From positions 19,841 through 83,840 of the forward strand of contig JAOULC010000008.1 in NCBI GenBank assembly GCA_029882215.1: 64,000 nt of DNA. Direction: 5' to 3'. Positions 18,381 to 27,811 of the stretch are shown here, piece after piece. Both the position numbers and the translations under genes were made by a program. The notes below the pieces were generated by a model. The model did no database searches and was not told where the DNA came from. It was given only the letters and a program-made list of their open reading frames with translations. The stretch's first letter is position 1. Each line of letters opens with the position of its first letter. The DNA comes from Gammaproteobacteria bacterium. GTDB lineage: Bacteria; Pseudomonadota; Gammaproteobacteria; SZUA-229.

Positions 18381-18416
18381 ACGCTGTTTTATTGAGCAGC
18401 GTGACTATTTTTTAAT
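18381..18416 (+). terminator. Weak terminator candidate between lon and hupB
   Basis: ACGCTG at 18381-18386 pairs with CAGCGT at 18397-18402, followed four to five bases later by a run of T. The six-pair stem with a ten-base loop is weak, so lon and hupB may be only partly separated in transcription. Confidence 0.35.
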
Positions 18417-18452
18417 CAATTATTTTTATAAAAACATCAAAAAGGCTATCGA

Positions 18453-18725
18453 ATGAATAAAACAGAATTAGTTGAATCAGTTGCTGAAGCTGCAGACTTA
18501 TCAAAAGCAGCTGCGGGTAAAGCAGTAGATGCGTTTATTGGGGCTGTAACAGGTGCACTTAAGAATGGCGATCAGGTTACTATCGTAGGTTTTGGTACTT
18601 ACCTTGTTCGTGAGCGTGCTGCTCGCGTAGGTCGTAACCCACAGACTGGTGCAGAGATTCAAATTGCTGCAGCAAAAGTGCCGGCATTTAAGCCTGGCAA
18701 AGCGCTTAAGGATGCAGTAAACTAG
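18453..18725 (+). CDS. hupB: DNA-binding protein HU-beta
   Basis: HU is the small nucleoid protein that bends and compacts DNA as a dimer. The 90-residue sequence is a standard member: [20 protein letters not shown] at the N-terminus, then the conserved [21 protein letters not shown] arm region and a C-terminal [13 protein letters not shown]. The position directly after lon marks it as the HU-beta copy, as in many gammaproteobacteria. The tRNA-Val gene starts 17 bases after the stop codon, so the tRNAs are likely processed from the same transcript. Confidence 0.96.
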   Translation: MNKTELVESVAEAADLSKAAAGKAVDAFIGAVTGALKNGDQVTIVGFGTYLVRERAARVGRNPQTGAEIQIAAAKVPAFKPGKALKDAVN

Positions 18726-18742
18726 CGCGCGTTCTCGGGATT

Positions 18743-18818
18743 GGGTGGTTAGCTCAGCTGGTAGAGCGTCGCCCTTACAAGGCGAATGTCGGGGGTTCGA
18801 CTCCCTCACCACCCACCA
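18743..18818 (+). tRNA. tRNA-Val(TAC)
   Basis: A 76-base cloverleaf with CCA encoded. The acceptor GGGTGGT pairs with ACCACCC; the anticodon stem TCGCC/GGCGA holds the loop CTTACAA with anticodon TAC. It lies directly after hupB. Confidence 0.95.
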
Positions 18819-18828
18819 AGAGTTAATA

Positions 18829-18905
18829 GGAGCGGTAGTTCAGCTGGTTAGAATACCGGCCTGTCACGCCGGGGGTCGCGGGTTCGAGTCCCGTCCGCTC
18901 CGCCA
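18829..18905 (+). tRNA. tRNA-Asp(GTC), copy 1
   Basis: A 77-base cloverleaf with CCA encoded. The acceptor GGAGCGG pairs with CCGCTCC; the anticodon stem CCGGC/GCCGG holds the loop CTGTCAC with anticodon GTC. Copy 2, 31 bases downstream, is identical in sequence. Confidence 0.95.
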
Positions 18906-18936
18906 TTAACCCGAACAGTATGAAATATATTCCTGC

Positions 18937-19013
18937 GGAGCGGTAGTTCAGCTGGTTAGAATACCGGCCTGTCACGCCGGGGGTCGCGGGTTCGAGTCCC
19001 GTCCGCTCCGCCA
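18937..19013 (+). tRNA. tRNA-Asp(GTC), copy 2
   Basis: Identical over its 77 bases to the copy at 18829-18905, including the encoded CCA. A tandem duplication is the simplest explanation. It is the last gene of the hupB-tRNA group. Confidence 0.95.
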
Positions 19014-19261
19014 TTAGGAATATCCTCTCTTCGCTTTCTCTTCTTTCTATTTTCTTTGCGACAATCTTACTGACATATAGTATGATTTGGGCTTGCTACA
19101 ATCAGCAAAAATATTACTATCAGTGAATTCACATAAGCTGGATCAGGCTGAAATATAGTAATTAAGCTTGCGGGCTTCTGTTCGAAATCAGAATTTAATT
19201 TTTAATACAATTTTCATGTGTATGAACATTGTTATGAATATATCAAGGACATGTTTTTAAA

Positions 19262-21180
19262 ATGTTGCAGTCTATTAATGATCGTATACAAGGTTGGCTG
19301 GGTTGGGTAATTGTTGCATTGATCAGTGTGCCATTTGCTTTGTGGGGAATACAATCTTATCTTGAAGTTGGTGGTAATAAGTTTGTTGCTAAAGTTAATG
19401 ATACTGAAATCACACCAGCTGCGTTTGACCGGGCGCTGTCACAGCAGCGCGCTCGTCTGGAACAGATGTTCGGCAAAAATATGCCAAAAAGTGATGCCTA
19501 CGACAATATTATAAAACAACAGGTATTAAATCAGTTGATAACAACTGAGGTAATGAACCAGTATGCCAATGAAGCCGGTTATTTGGTTGCAGATTCTTCG
19601 TTGGTACAAGCGATTCAGTCTATTGATGCATTTAAAGAAAACGGTGTTTTTTCTCAGGCATTATATGAAAAAGTGCTTAATAGTCAGGGCATGAGTATGA
19701 CGGGGTTTGAAGCGATGTATCGTCAGGAGCTCTCTACCTCGCAAATTCAGAATACAATCATGAGTAGTGCAATAAACACAGAATCTGAAGCAGCACAACT
19801 GGTTGCGCTGAATAATCAGCACCGCAATGTCAGCTTTATTGAATTTGATACAGCCAGCTTTGTTGGTGAAGCTGTGGTTACTAATGATGAGGCGAAAGCT
19901 TACTTTGAGCAGAACTCGATTCGCTTTATGAATCCGGAACAGGCTAGTCTTCAGTATATTGAATTAAAGTCTGAGCAGTTAGAAAGTGAAGTGCCGGTTA
20001 ATGAAGCTGATATCAGGAAAGCTTATGAAGCCTATGTCGCTAATGCCAAAAGCAATGAACAGCGTAAGGCCAGCCATATCTTGGTAAACATGGCCTCAAA
20101 TGCCAGCGATGAAGAAAAAAAGCAAGCGGATCAAAAAATAGCCAAAATTGAAAAAGAATTGTCTTCAGGCGCTGACTTTACTGCATAGCTAAAAAATATT
20201 CTGATGATTCGGGTTCGGCTTCTGCTGGCGGTGATCTCGGTCTTGTTTCCAAAGGCATGATGGTGAAACCATTTGAAGACGCTTTGTTTGCCTTAGCTGA
20301 GAAAGGTCAGTTAAGTAAAGTGGTTCGTTCTGAGTTCGGCTATCACATTATAAAACTTGATGAGATACAGAGCGCTAAAGTTGAATCATTTGAAGTTAAA
20401 AAAGCTACACTTGAAAAAGAACTGAAAGAATCGGCTGTTCAGAATTTGTTTTATGAGCGTGCTGAAATGCTGGCTAATCTTGCCTATGAGAACCCGGAAG
20501 GTCTGGGGCTTGCTGCTGAGCAATTAAAGCTTGAAGTTAAGAAAACAGGCTTGTTTACCCGTACAGCAGGTACTGGTATAGCAGCCAATGAAAAAGTCAG
20601 AAGTGTGGCTTTTGAAACTGCTATCTTAAACGAGAAGTTAAACAGTGATGCCATTGAACTGACTAATAAGCATGTGGTGGTTGTAAGAATCAATGAGCAT
20701 AAGCCTGCTACGGCTAAAAGTTTTGAACAGGTTAAACATAGTATTATTGCTGAACTGAAAACTGATAAAGCAAAAAAAATGGCTGAGGAAAATGCAGCCG
20801 GCTTATTAGCTAAAATAGAATCTGATAATGCTGATGAAAACTGGACAAAACTGATGTCAGGTTATAAGGCTAATGCTAAGTCACTGAACCTGGTTAAGCG
20901 AGACAGTGATAAAGCCGATAAACAGATTATTCAGGCTGCCTTTAAGTTATCAAAACCTGATGCAGGTAAAGTCAGTTTCAAACAAGTTGCTATGAGTAAC
21001 GGTAATGCAGCGGTTGTTGCCGTTACAACCGTTACTGAGGTGAAAGCAGGTTCAGAAAATTCTTTAATGGAATCGGCTAAAAAACTAAATCAGATAACAT
21101 CAAGCCAGGAGTTATCTGCGGTTGTTGCTGCCATAAAAGAGTCATTTGAAATTTATATACCAGCTGCCGCCAAAGAGTAA
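19262..21180 (+). pseudogene. ppiD: Peptidyl-prolyl isomerase / chaperone PpiD, frameshifted
   Basis: PpiD is an inner-membrane-anchored periplasmic chaperone at the Sec exit. The first frame (19262-20188, 308 residues) has an N-terminal anchor (GWLGWVIVALISVPFALWGI) and a SurA_N-like region, and stops inside the parvulin domain after SSGADFTA. The second frame continues from about 20188 with AKKYSDDSGSASAGGDLGL and the parvulin strand FGYHIIKLDEIQ, then the C-terminal region, to 21180. The span is one base short of a multiple of three, and adding one base near 20186 would restore about 639 residues, the normal length. The lesion may be a sequencing error. The position downstream of hupB is canonical. 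Confidence 0.9.
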
Positions 21181-21224
21181 TCTCAGCTTAAAAAATCAGC
21201 CTCAAATGGGTGCTGAAATGCAAT

Positions 21225-21252
21225 AAAAAAGGGAAGCATGCTTCCCTTTTTT
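21225..21252. terminator. Bidirectional terminator between ppiD and fabI
   Basis: AAAAAAGGGAAGC at 21225-21237 is followed by AT and its perfect complement at 21240-21252 (GCTTCCCTTTTTT). The perfect stem with T-runs on both strands serves the convergent ppiD and fabI genes. Confidence 0.9.
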
Positions 21253-21280
21253 ATTGGCTGGTATCTGGCATATAGCTGGA

Positions 21281-22072
21281 TTATTGTCCGTGATCCTTCA
21301 GGCCAACGATATTAAATCCGCTATCGACGTATAAGATTTCACCGGTGATACCACGGGCGAGAGGTGAGGTTAAAAAGGCAGCGGGGTTACCGACATCTTC
21401 TATGGTCACATTGCGGCGCAGTGGTGCATTTTTCTGGGTATGATCCAGTATTTTCTTAAAGCCATCAACACCCGATGCGGCAAGTGTCTGAATAGGGCCT
21501 GCAGAGATCGCATTAACACGAATGCCATCAGGTCCAAGGTTGTCAGCTAAATAGCGTACATTGGCTTCCAGTGATGCTTTAGCCAGTCCCATGACGTTGT
21601 ATCCGCTGAATGTACGAACGGCACCAAGATAGCTCATTGTTAATATGCAGGCATCATCGCGCCCCTGCATCATATGGCGACCAGCGCGTGCAAGAGCGGC
21701 TAAGCTGTATGAGCTGATGTCATGTGCCAGATTAAAACCTTCACGTGACAGGTTATCAAGATAGTCACCCTCAAGCAGTTCTTTAGGTGCATAAGCGATT
21801 GAATGAACCATGATATCAAGGTGATCCCAATAATCATCAAGGTGCTCGAATACAGCTTCTATTTCTGCATCATCAGCGACGTTACAAGGGATAACAATAT
21901 CAGAGCCGAGTTCACCGGCGTATTTTTCGACGCGCTCTTTTAGGCGTTCATTTTGGTAGGTAAAGGCAAGTTCAGCACCCTCCCTGTGCATGGCTTCTGC
22001 TATGCCCCAGGCAATGGATTTTTTACTGGCAACACCAAGAATTAATGCTCGCTTTCCGCTTAAAAAACCCAT
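21281..22072 (-). CDS. fabI: Enoyl-[acyl-carrier-protein] reductase FabI (NADH)
   Basis: FabI reduces the trans-2 double bond in the last step of each fatty acid elongation cycle. The 263-residue protein is a classical FabI: N-terminal [21 protein letters not shown] with the split glycine-rich NADH site, HSIAYAP after the fourth strand, and the catalytic Tyr-X6-Lys in [25 protein letters not shown] follows in the substrate-binding region. It is convergent with ppiD and divergent from yejA. The window also has a FabV gene at 29.4 kb, so two unrelated enoyl reductases are encoded within 8 kb of each other. Confidence 0.95.
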   Translation of the reverse strand: MGFLSGKRALILGVASKKSIAWGIAEAMHREGAELAFTYQNERLKERVEKYAGELGSDIVIPCNVADDAEIEAVFEHLDDYWDHLDIMVHSIAYAPKELLEGDYLDNLSREGFNLAHDISSYSLAALARAGRHMMQGRDDACILTMSYLGAVRTFSGYNVMGLAKASLEANVRYLADNLGPDGIRVNAISAGPIQTLAASGVDGFKKILDHTQKNAPLRRNVTIEDVGNPAAFLTSPLARGITGEILYVDSGFNIVGLKDHGQ

Positions 22073-22214
22073 TAGTCGATCCTCAACTATTTTAATGATG
22101 TCATTATTCTACCGTGATAGGATAAGGCAAGGGAACCTTGAACTGAAAGAGTTGCCATATATAACGTTAAAACATTGTTACAAATTCAGAATCAAAATAA
22201 ATACGGAATCAATT

Positions 22215-24002
22215 GTGCAAATATTAACCAGTTTTACTCTTGTTATTTTCCTTGGTTTATCTTTTGTAAGCACGACAGAAGCAGTCCCATCAATGGCAAT
22301 GGGGTATACACCAAAATATAATAAAGATTATAAGCATTTTAATTATGTAAACCCGGATGCTAAAAAAGGCGGCCAGCTCAGTTTGTCTGGTTTCGGTACT
22401 TTTGATTCTTTTAATCCGTTTGTATTAAAAGGCATAGTAGCAGATGGTGTTAATATACTGATGTTTGAATCACTGACTGAAAAAAGTCTGGATGAGCCTT
22501 TCAGTGTTTATGGCTTGCTGGCAGATGATATTCAATTAGCGGCCGATAAATTATCAGTGACTTATAGAGTAAATAAAAAAGCCCGTTTTTCAGATGGTTC
22601 AGAAGTGACTGCAGAAGATGTTAAATACTCGGTTGATCAGCTGTTAAGTGATAAAGCGCATCCGCAATATCGTTTTTACTATGCGGATATAAAAGAGATT
22701 AGCGTGCTAGATAAATACCGGGTGCGTTTTAATTTTAAAAAAATAAATCCTGAGTTACATCTGATCATTGGTGATCTGCCGGTATTTTCGAAAAAATGGG
22801 TGGGCGATACTTCCTTTGACAAACTGACTGAAGCGATGCCACTGACTACGGGTCCATACCTGCTGGAGTCATATGACCTGGGTAAAACAGTTGTCTATAA
22901 ACGCAATCCAGGCTACTGGGCTAAAGATCTTGCTGTCCGCAAAGGAATGTACAACTACGATAAAATTATTTATAAATATTACAAAGATCAAACCGTTGCA
23001 TTAGAAGCATTTAAAGCCGGTGAATTTGATTTCTTTGCTGAGAATCATTCTAAGCGTTGGGCGCGTGATCATAATGGTCCCAAGTATGAAAGCGGAGAAA
23101 TTATAAAACAAACGCTCACACATAAAAATAACGCAGGCATGCAGGGCTTTATTCTCAATACCCGGCGAGAGTTATTTAAAGATAAACGTGTACGCCGGGC
23201 AATCACCAATGCAATGGATTTTGAATGGTCTAACAGTCATCTGTTCTATAACCAGTACACGCGTTGTGAAAGTTTTTTTAGCAATAGTGAACTGGCTGCA
23301 ACGGGGCTGCCGGAAGGCGACGAGCTTAAACTGCTAAATCAGTTTAAAGATAGATTACCGGCAGAACTGTTCACGACAGAATGGTCAGCACCAACGACTA
23401 AAAAGCCATCGTCATTACGCAATAATTTACGTACAGCTAAGCATCTGTTAGAACAGGCCGGCTGGACTGTTAAAGAGGGAAAATTAACAAATGCGAAAGG
23501 TCAGGTGTTTAGCTTTGAAGTACTACTAATTCAGAAAGGCTTTGAGCGCATTATTGCACCATTTGCACGTAACCTGAAACGACTTGGTATAGAAGTCACT
23601 TACCGCACCGTTGATGCTTCGCTGTATCAGCGCCGGGTAGACGGTTTCGATTTCGACATGGTTGTGTCCAGTTTTCCGGCTTCACAGTCACCGGGTAATG
23701 AACTGTTCAGTATGTTTTATTCAGAAGCGGCTGATAAAAAAGGCTCACGCAATTTGCCGGGTATCAATGATCCGGTTGTCGATGCGCTAATAGAGAAAAT
23801 TGTCTCATCAGAAAATCGTAAAGATCTGGTAACGGCAACGCAGGCACTGGACCGTGTGCTGCTTTTTGGTGAGTACATGGTGCCTAACTGGTATATCAAT
23901 ATTCACCGGGTTGCTTATCGAAATCAGTTCGGTATTCCAAACAATCTGCCGCTTTATTATGATCCGGAAAGCTGGATGATAAAAAGCTGGTGGCTAAAAT
24001 AA
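22215..24002 (+). CDS. yejA: YejA-type oligopeptide ABC transporter substrate-binding protein
   Basis: This periplasmic binding protein of the SBP family 5 type (595 residues) belongs to a YejABEF importer for oligopeptides; in E. coli that system takes up microcin C. The mature start resembles YejA (GYTPKYNKDYKHFNYVNPDA, then KKGGQLSLSGFGTFDSFNPF). I place the start at the GTG at 22215, which gives a clean signal peptide (MQILTSFTLVIFLGLSFVST) with ACGGAAT upstream. The open frame runs back into the fabI gene, but those residues have no signal peptide and are antisense to fabI. Residues around FAENHSKRWARDHN and TKGSRN-like linkers are typical. Confidence 0.88.
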   Translation: MQILTSFTLVIFLGLSFVSTTEAVPSMAMGYTPKYNKDYKHFNYVNPDAKKGGQLSLSGFGTFDSFNPFVLKGIVADGVNILMFESLTEKSLDEPFSVYGLLADDIQLAADKLSVTYRVNKKARFSDGSEVTAEDVKYSVDQLLSDKAHPQYRFYYADIKEISVLDKYRVRFNFKKINPELHLIIGDLPVFSKKWVGDTSFDKLTEAMPLTTGPYLLESYDLGKTVVYKRNPGYWAKDLAVRKGMYNYDKIIYKYYKDQTVALEAFKAGEFDFFAENHSKRWARDHNGPKYESGEIIKQTLTHKNNAGMQGFILNTRRELFKDKRVRRAITNAMDFEWSNSHLFYNQYTRCESFFSNSELAATGLPEGDELKLLNQFKDRLPAELFTTEWSAPTTKKPSSLRNNLRTAKHLLEQAGWTVKEGKLTNAKGQVFSFEVLLIQKGFERIIAPFARNLKRLGIEVTYRTVDASLYQRRVDGFDFDMVVSSFPASQSPGNELFSMFYSEAADKKGSRNLPGINDPVVDALIEKIVSSENRKDLVTATQALDRVLLFGEYMVPNWYINIHRVAYRNQFGIPNNLPLYYDPESWMIKSWWLK

Positions 24003-24024
24003 CCAAACGTTAAAATAAGTTAAT

Positions 24025-25077
24025 ATGTTTGCATACATAATTAAACGGCTTTTATTAATGATACCGACGCTGGTAGGCATCATGCTGGTAACTTTTGTGG
24101 TGACACAGTTTGTTCCTGGCGGTCCGGTAGAACAGCTGGTAAGTCAGTTGCAGGGTAAAAATACCGGTCAGGAAGCCAGTAGTGGTACGGCGGGATTGTA
24201 TCGTGGTGCAACCGGACTTGAGGAAGAGCAGCTAACGGCGTTAAATAAATTGTATGGCTTTGATAAGCCGGCCTATGAGCGTTTTTATATTATGATGGGA
24301 AATTACTTTACCTTTAATCTGGGTGATAGTTATTTTCATAATAAATCAGTCATGGATCTGGTTATTTCAAAATTACCGGTTTCAATCAGTCTCGGTGTCT
24401 GGTCGTTTTTTATTGTTTACCTCACCTGTATCCCGCTAGGAATCGCGAAAGCGGTACGTGATGGCAGTCGTTTTGATGTGGCTACCAGCACCCTGATATT
24501 AATCGGTTATGCGATTCCGGGTTTTGTACTGGGTATCGCGTTGCTAGTGTTATTTGGCGGAGGCAGCTTTTTTGATATCTTTCCGCTAAGAGGATTGGTG
24601 TCTGATAACTGGGCTGATCTGTCTTGGCCGATGAAAATAATGGACTATCTCTGGCATATGGTCTTGCCAATCATTGCAACAGTAATCGGTAGTTTTGCTG
24701 TGATGACCATGCTGACTAAAAACAGTTTTCTGGAAGAAATCAGAAAACAATATGTGCAGACGGCCAGAGCAAAAGGCCTGTCAGAAAATAAAGTTTTATA
24801 TAAACATGTTTTTCGGAATGCAATGATTCCCTTGATTACCGGTTTTCCCGCAGCATTTATCGGTGCGTTTTTTACAGGGAGCTTATTAATTGAAACCATT
24901 TTTTCATTAGACGGCCTGGGCCTGCTTTCTTATGAGTCGGTGTTAAAGCGGGACTATCCGGTCGTGCTGGGCACTCTGTACTTGTTTACCTTATTAGGAC
25001 TGCTGGCAAAATTACTGGCCGATATTAGTTATGTACTGATTGACCCGCGTATTCAGTTTGAATCGGTGGATAATTAA
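24025..25077 (+). CDS. yejB: YejB-type ABC transporter permease
   Basis: Inner-membrane permease of 350 residues, of the DppB/OppB class. The N-terminus MFAYIIKRLLLMIPTLVGI is a standard first membrane helix, followed by VTFVVTQFVPGGPVEQ. The EAA-type coupling loop appears as QTARAKGLSENKVLYKHVFR near residue 245. The long insert around residues 45-75 (QGKNTGQEASSGTAG) is typical of YejB rather than OppB. It begins 22 bases after yejA and ends with a one-base overlap with yejE, so the genes form an operon. Confidence 0.92.
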   Translation: MFAYIIKRLLLMIPTLVGIMLVTFVVTQFVPGGPVEQLVSQLQGKNTGQEASSGTAGLYRGATGLEEEQLTALNKLYGFDKPAYERFYIMMGNYFTFNLGDSYFHNKSVMDLVISKLPVSISLGVWSFFIVYLTCIPLGIAKAVRDGSRFDVATSTLILIGYAIPGFVLGIALLVLFGGGSFFDIFPLRGLVSDNWADLSWPMKIMDYLWHMVLPIIATVIGSFAVMTMLTKNSFLEEIRKQYVQTARAKGLSENKVLYKHVFRNAMIPLITGFPAAFIGAFFTGSLLIETIFSLDGLGLLSYESVLKRDYPVVLGTLYLFTLLGLLAKLLADISYVLIDPRIQFESVDN

Positions 25078-26132
25078 TGACAGAACCAGCCGTGAAACAG
25101 CCAAATAGTTTGCTCAACCTTTCACCAAATCAACGAATATGGCGACGCTTTAAAGCCAATAAGCGTGGTTATTACAGTCTGATTATTTTCAGCGTGTTGT
25201 TTATACTGAGTTTATTTGCTGAACTGCTGAGTAATGACAAACCCTTAGTGATTTTTTATAAGGGAGACCTCTACGTGCCTGTGCTGGTCAGCTATCCTGA
25301 AACCACATTCGGCGGCGATTTTGAAACTGAAGCCGATTACAATGATGCTTATATCAGGAAAAAAATTAGTGATGATGGCTGGCTGATCAATACACTTAAT
25401 TCTCACAGTTACAATAGTATCAATTATGATTCAGCCGAAGCAAATCCGGCAGCACCATCAGCGCAGAATTTACTGGGGACCGATGACAGAGGGCGAGATG
25501 TACTTGCCAGGCTGATTTATGGTTTCAGGCTTTCGGTTTTGTTTGCATTTGTGCTGACGCTTATCGGGGTTGTCATCGGAATTATTGCAGGTGCTGTTCA
25601 AGGCTATTTTGGCGGCCGGATAGATTTATATTTTCAGCGTTTTATCGAGGTCTGGGGTTCTATGCCGGAACTCTACCTGCTGATTATTTTTTCATCCATT
25701 TTTCAGCCGGGTGTTCTGATATTAATTGTACTGCTATCTCTGTTTGGCTGGATGGGTTTATCTGACTATGTGCGGGCAGAGTTTTTAAAAGGCCGGAATC
25801 TGGAATATATCAAAGCAGCTAAGGCTCTGGGTTTATCAAATCTACAAATCATGTGGCGTCACTTGCTGCCGAATAGTCTGACCCCTGTCATTACCTTCTT
25901 GCCTTTCAGAATCAGCGGATCAATTCTGGCATTGACCAGTCTGGATTTTCTGGGCTTAGGTGTGCCACCATCAACTCCCAGTCTGGGTGAGCTGTTATCA
26001 CAAGGCAAAGAAAATATTTCAGCCTGGTGGTTATCTTTAAGTACATTTATTGTGCTGGTAGGAACTCTGATGCTGCTGATCTTTATCGGTGAAGCAATAC
26101 GTGAAGCGCTGGATTCAAGGAAAAAAAGCTGA
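25077..26132 (+). CDS. yejE: YejE-type ABC transporter permease
   Basis: The second permease (351 residues) is of the DppC/OppC class. An N-terminal cytoplasmic segment RRFKANKRGYYSLIIFSVLF leads into the first helix. A long periplasmic loop containing TTFGGDFETEADYNDAYI and NLLGTDDRGRDVLARLIYG follows, as in YejE. The EAA loop is IKAAKALGLSNLQIMWRHLL. The ATG shares its first base with the last base of the yejB stop codon, and the stop overlaps the yejF start. It pairs with YejB to form the membrane channel. Confidence 0.93.
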   Translation: MTEPAVKQPNSLLNLSPNQRIWRRFKANKRGYYSLIIFSVLFILSLFAELLSNDKPLVIFYKGDLYVPVLVSYPETTFGGDFETEADYNDAYIRKKISDDGWLINTLNSHSYNSINYDSAEANPAAPSAQNLLGTDDRGRDVLARLIYGFRLSVLFAFVLTLIGVVIGIIAGAVQGYFGGRIDLYFQRFIEVWGSMPELYLLIIFSSIFQPGVLILIVLLSLFGWMGLSDYVRAEFLKGRNLEYIKAAKALGLSNLQIMWRHLLPNSLTPVITFLPFRISGSILALTSLDFLGLGVPPSTPSLGELLSQGKENISAWWLSLSTFIVLVGTLMLLIFIGEAIREALDSRKKS

Positions 26133-27724
26133 TGACAGATTGCTTATTAAATGTAAAAAACCTGAGTGTGGACTTTGTCTCCGCTGATTATCAGGTAAAA
26201 GCGGTTAATAACATCAGCTTTACAATCAATCAGGGAGAAACGCTGGCGATTGTCGGTGAGTCCGGCTCCGGTAAATCGGTAACTGCCATGTCGATAATGA
26301 AACTTCATGAAGACAAGGCAACGCGCTATCAGGGAGCTATTCGCTTTCTTGAAAATGATATCCTGAAAATGGACTCACCGGCACTGCTGGGAATGCGTGG
26401 CAGTGATATTGCGATGATCTTTCAGGAGCCAATGACCTCGCTTAACCCGGTGTTTACTATTGGCGATCAGATTTGCGAAACACTGATACTACATCAGAAA
26501 CTGAGTAATGACGTTGCACTGCAACGGACAGTTGAATTGCTGGGCAAAGTCGGCATAAAAGAACCGGCTTTACGGGTTAAAGACTACCCGCATACTTTAT
26601 CCGGTGGTCAGCGGCAACGCGTGATGATTGCAATGGCACTGGCCTGCAAACCAAAACTTTTAATTGCCGATGAGCCAACCACCGCGTTAGATGTGACGAT
26701 TCAGGCGCAAGTCATCGAATTGCTGGCCAGCCTGCAAAAAGAATTTAATATGGCGATTTTGATGATCACCCACGATCTCAATCTGGTTAAACACTTTGCT
26801 GCTCGTGTCGCTGTCATGTGTGACGGTGAAATCGTTGAGCAAAACAAGACCGCTTTGTTATTCGATGCTCCGCAGCATGAATACACGCAAAAACTGTTAT
26901 CAAGCCAGCTTGATAAAATGATCGACCCTGAGGTTCATGATAACCACTCCGTTTTAAAAGCTGACAATATCCGCGTGGCTTTTGCGATTAAAAAAGGTTT
27001 TTTTAAGCGCAAGGTCGATGAGTTTGTCGCTGTGGATAATGTCAGTATTGATTTAAAGAAAGGTCAGACGCTCGGCATAGTGGGTGAGTCGGGTTCTGGT
27101 AAAACGACCTTGGGTATGAGTCTTCTTAATCTGCAGAATTGCACGGGTACTATTCATATCAATAATCAGTTAACCTCGGGCTTAAATAATAAAGCGATGA
27201 GGCCATTTCGAAAAGTCTGTCAGGTGGTTTTTCAGGACCCGTTTTCTTCTTTGTCACCCAGAATGACAGTCAAACAAATTATTGAAGAGGGTTTAATCCT
27301 GCATCAGCCGGATTTAGACCAGCAGCAGCGATATAAAAAACTATTACAGATTTTGCAGGATGTCGATTTGCCGGAAGAAGTGTTATTCCGCTATCCGCAT
27401 GAGTTTTCAGGTGGCCAGCGCCAGCGCATAGCCATTGCCAGAGCGCTAATTCTGGAGCCGGATTTGATTTTGTTAGATGAACCGACCAGTGCGCTGGATG
27501 TTTCTGTACAGAAGATAGTGCTGGAGTTGCTGGTAGGCTTGCAGAAAAAATATCAGTTGTCTTATTTGTTTATCAGTCATGATTTGAAAGTGGTGAGGGC
27601 GATGTCGCATCATATGATTGTTATGAAGAATGGTAAGGTGGTTGAGGCAGGGGAGACTGAGAGTGTGTTTGGGAGCCCTCAGGAGGATTACACTAGAGAA
27701 TTGTTGGAAGCGTCGTTTTTTTGA
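26132..27724 (+). CDS. yejF: YejF-type ABC transporter ATP-binding protein (two ATPase domains)
   Basis: YejF powers the YejABEF importer. The 530-residue protein carries two full nucleotide-binding domains. Domain 1 has Walker A GESGSGKS at about 49-56, signature LSGGQRQRVMIAMAL and Walker B LLIADEPTTALD. Domain 2 has Walker A GESGSGKT at about 318-325, signature FSGGQRQRIAIARAL and Walker B LILLDEPTSALD. Both H-loops are present (MITHDL, FISHDL). This fusion of the two ATPases is the YejF arrangement rather than separate DppD/DppF. It ends the operon; beyond it the DNA becomes accessory in character. Confidence 0.94.
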   Translation: MTDCLLNVKNLSVDFVSADYQVKAVNNISFTINQGETLAIVGESGSGKSVTAMSIMKLHEDKATRYQGAIRFLENDILKMDSPALLGMRGSDIAMIFQEPMTSLNPVFTIGDQICETLILHQKLSNDVALQRTVELLGKVGIKEPALRVKDYPHTLSGGQRQRVMIAMALACKPKLLIADEPTTALDVTIQAQVIELLASLQKEFNMAILMITHDLNLVKHFAARVAVMCDGEIVEQNKTALLFDAPQHEYTQKLLSSQLDKMIDPEVHDNHSVLKADNIRVAFAIKKGFFKRKVDEFVAVDNVSIDLKKGQTLGIVGESGSGKTTLGMSLLNLQNCTGTIHINNQLTSGLNNKAMRPFRKVCQVVFQDPFSSLSPRMTVKQIIEEGLILHQPDLDQQQRYKKLLQILQDVDLPEEVLFRYPHEFSGGQRQRIAIARALILEPDLILLDEPTSALDVSVQKIVLELLVGLQKKYQLSYLFISHDLKVVRAMSHHMIVMKNGKVVEAGETESVFGSPQEDYTRELLEASFF

Positions 27725-27811
27725 GGTCGCCTAGGTCGGTACCACATCGAGCTTTTTTAAAAAAAGTATACCGTCAAGTATAATTAATCGTTATCTTTTT
27801 TTGGGATTTAA

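Noticed and set aside
18501..18812. Minus-strand frame of 103 residues over hupB and tRNA-Val
   Set aside because: Shadow of hupB and the tRNA, with MVRESNPRHSPCKGDALPAE text typical of tRNA antisense.
18823..19014. Minus-strand frame with MAERTGLEPATPGVTGRYS repeats over the tRNA-Asp pair
   Set aside because: Translated antisense of the two identical tRNA-Asp genes; not a protein gene.
21990..22214. Upstream part of the long yejA open frame
   Set aside because: Overlaps fabI in antisense and lacks a signal peptide; GTG 22215 gives the proper start.
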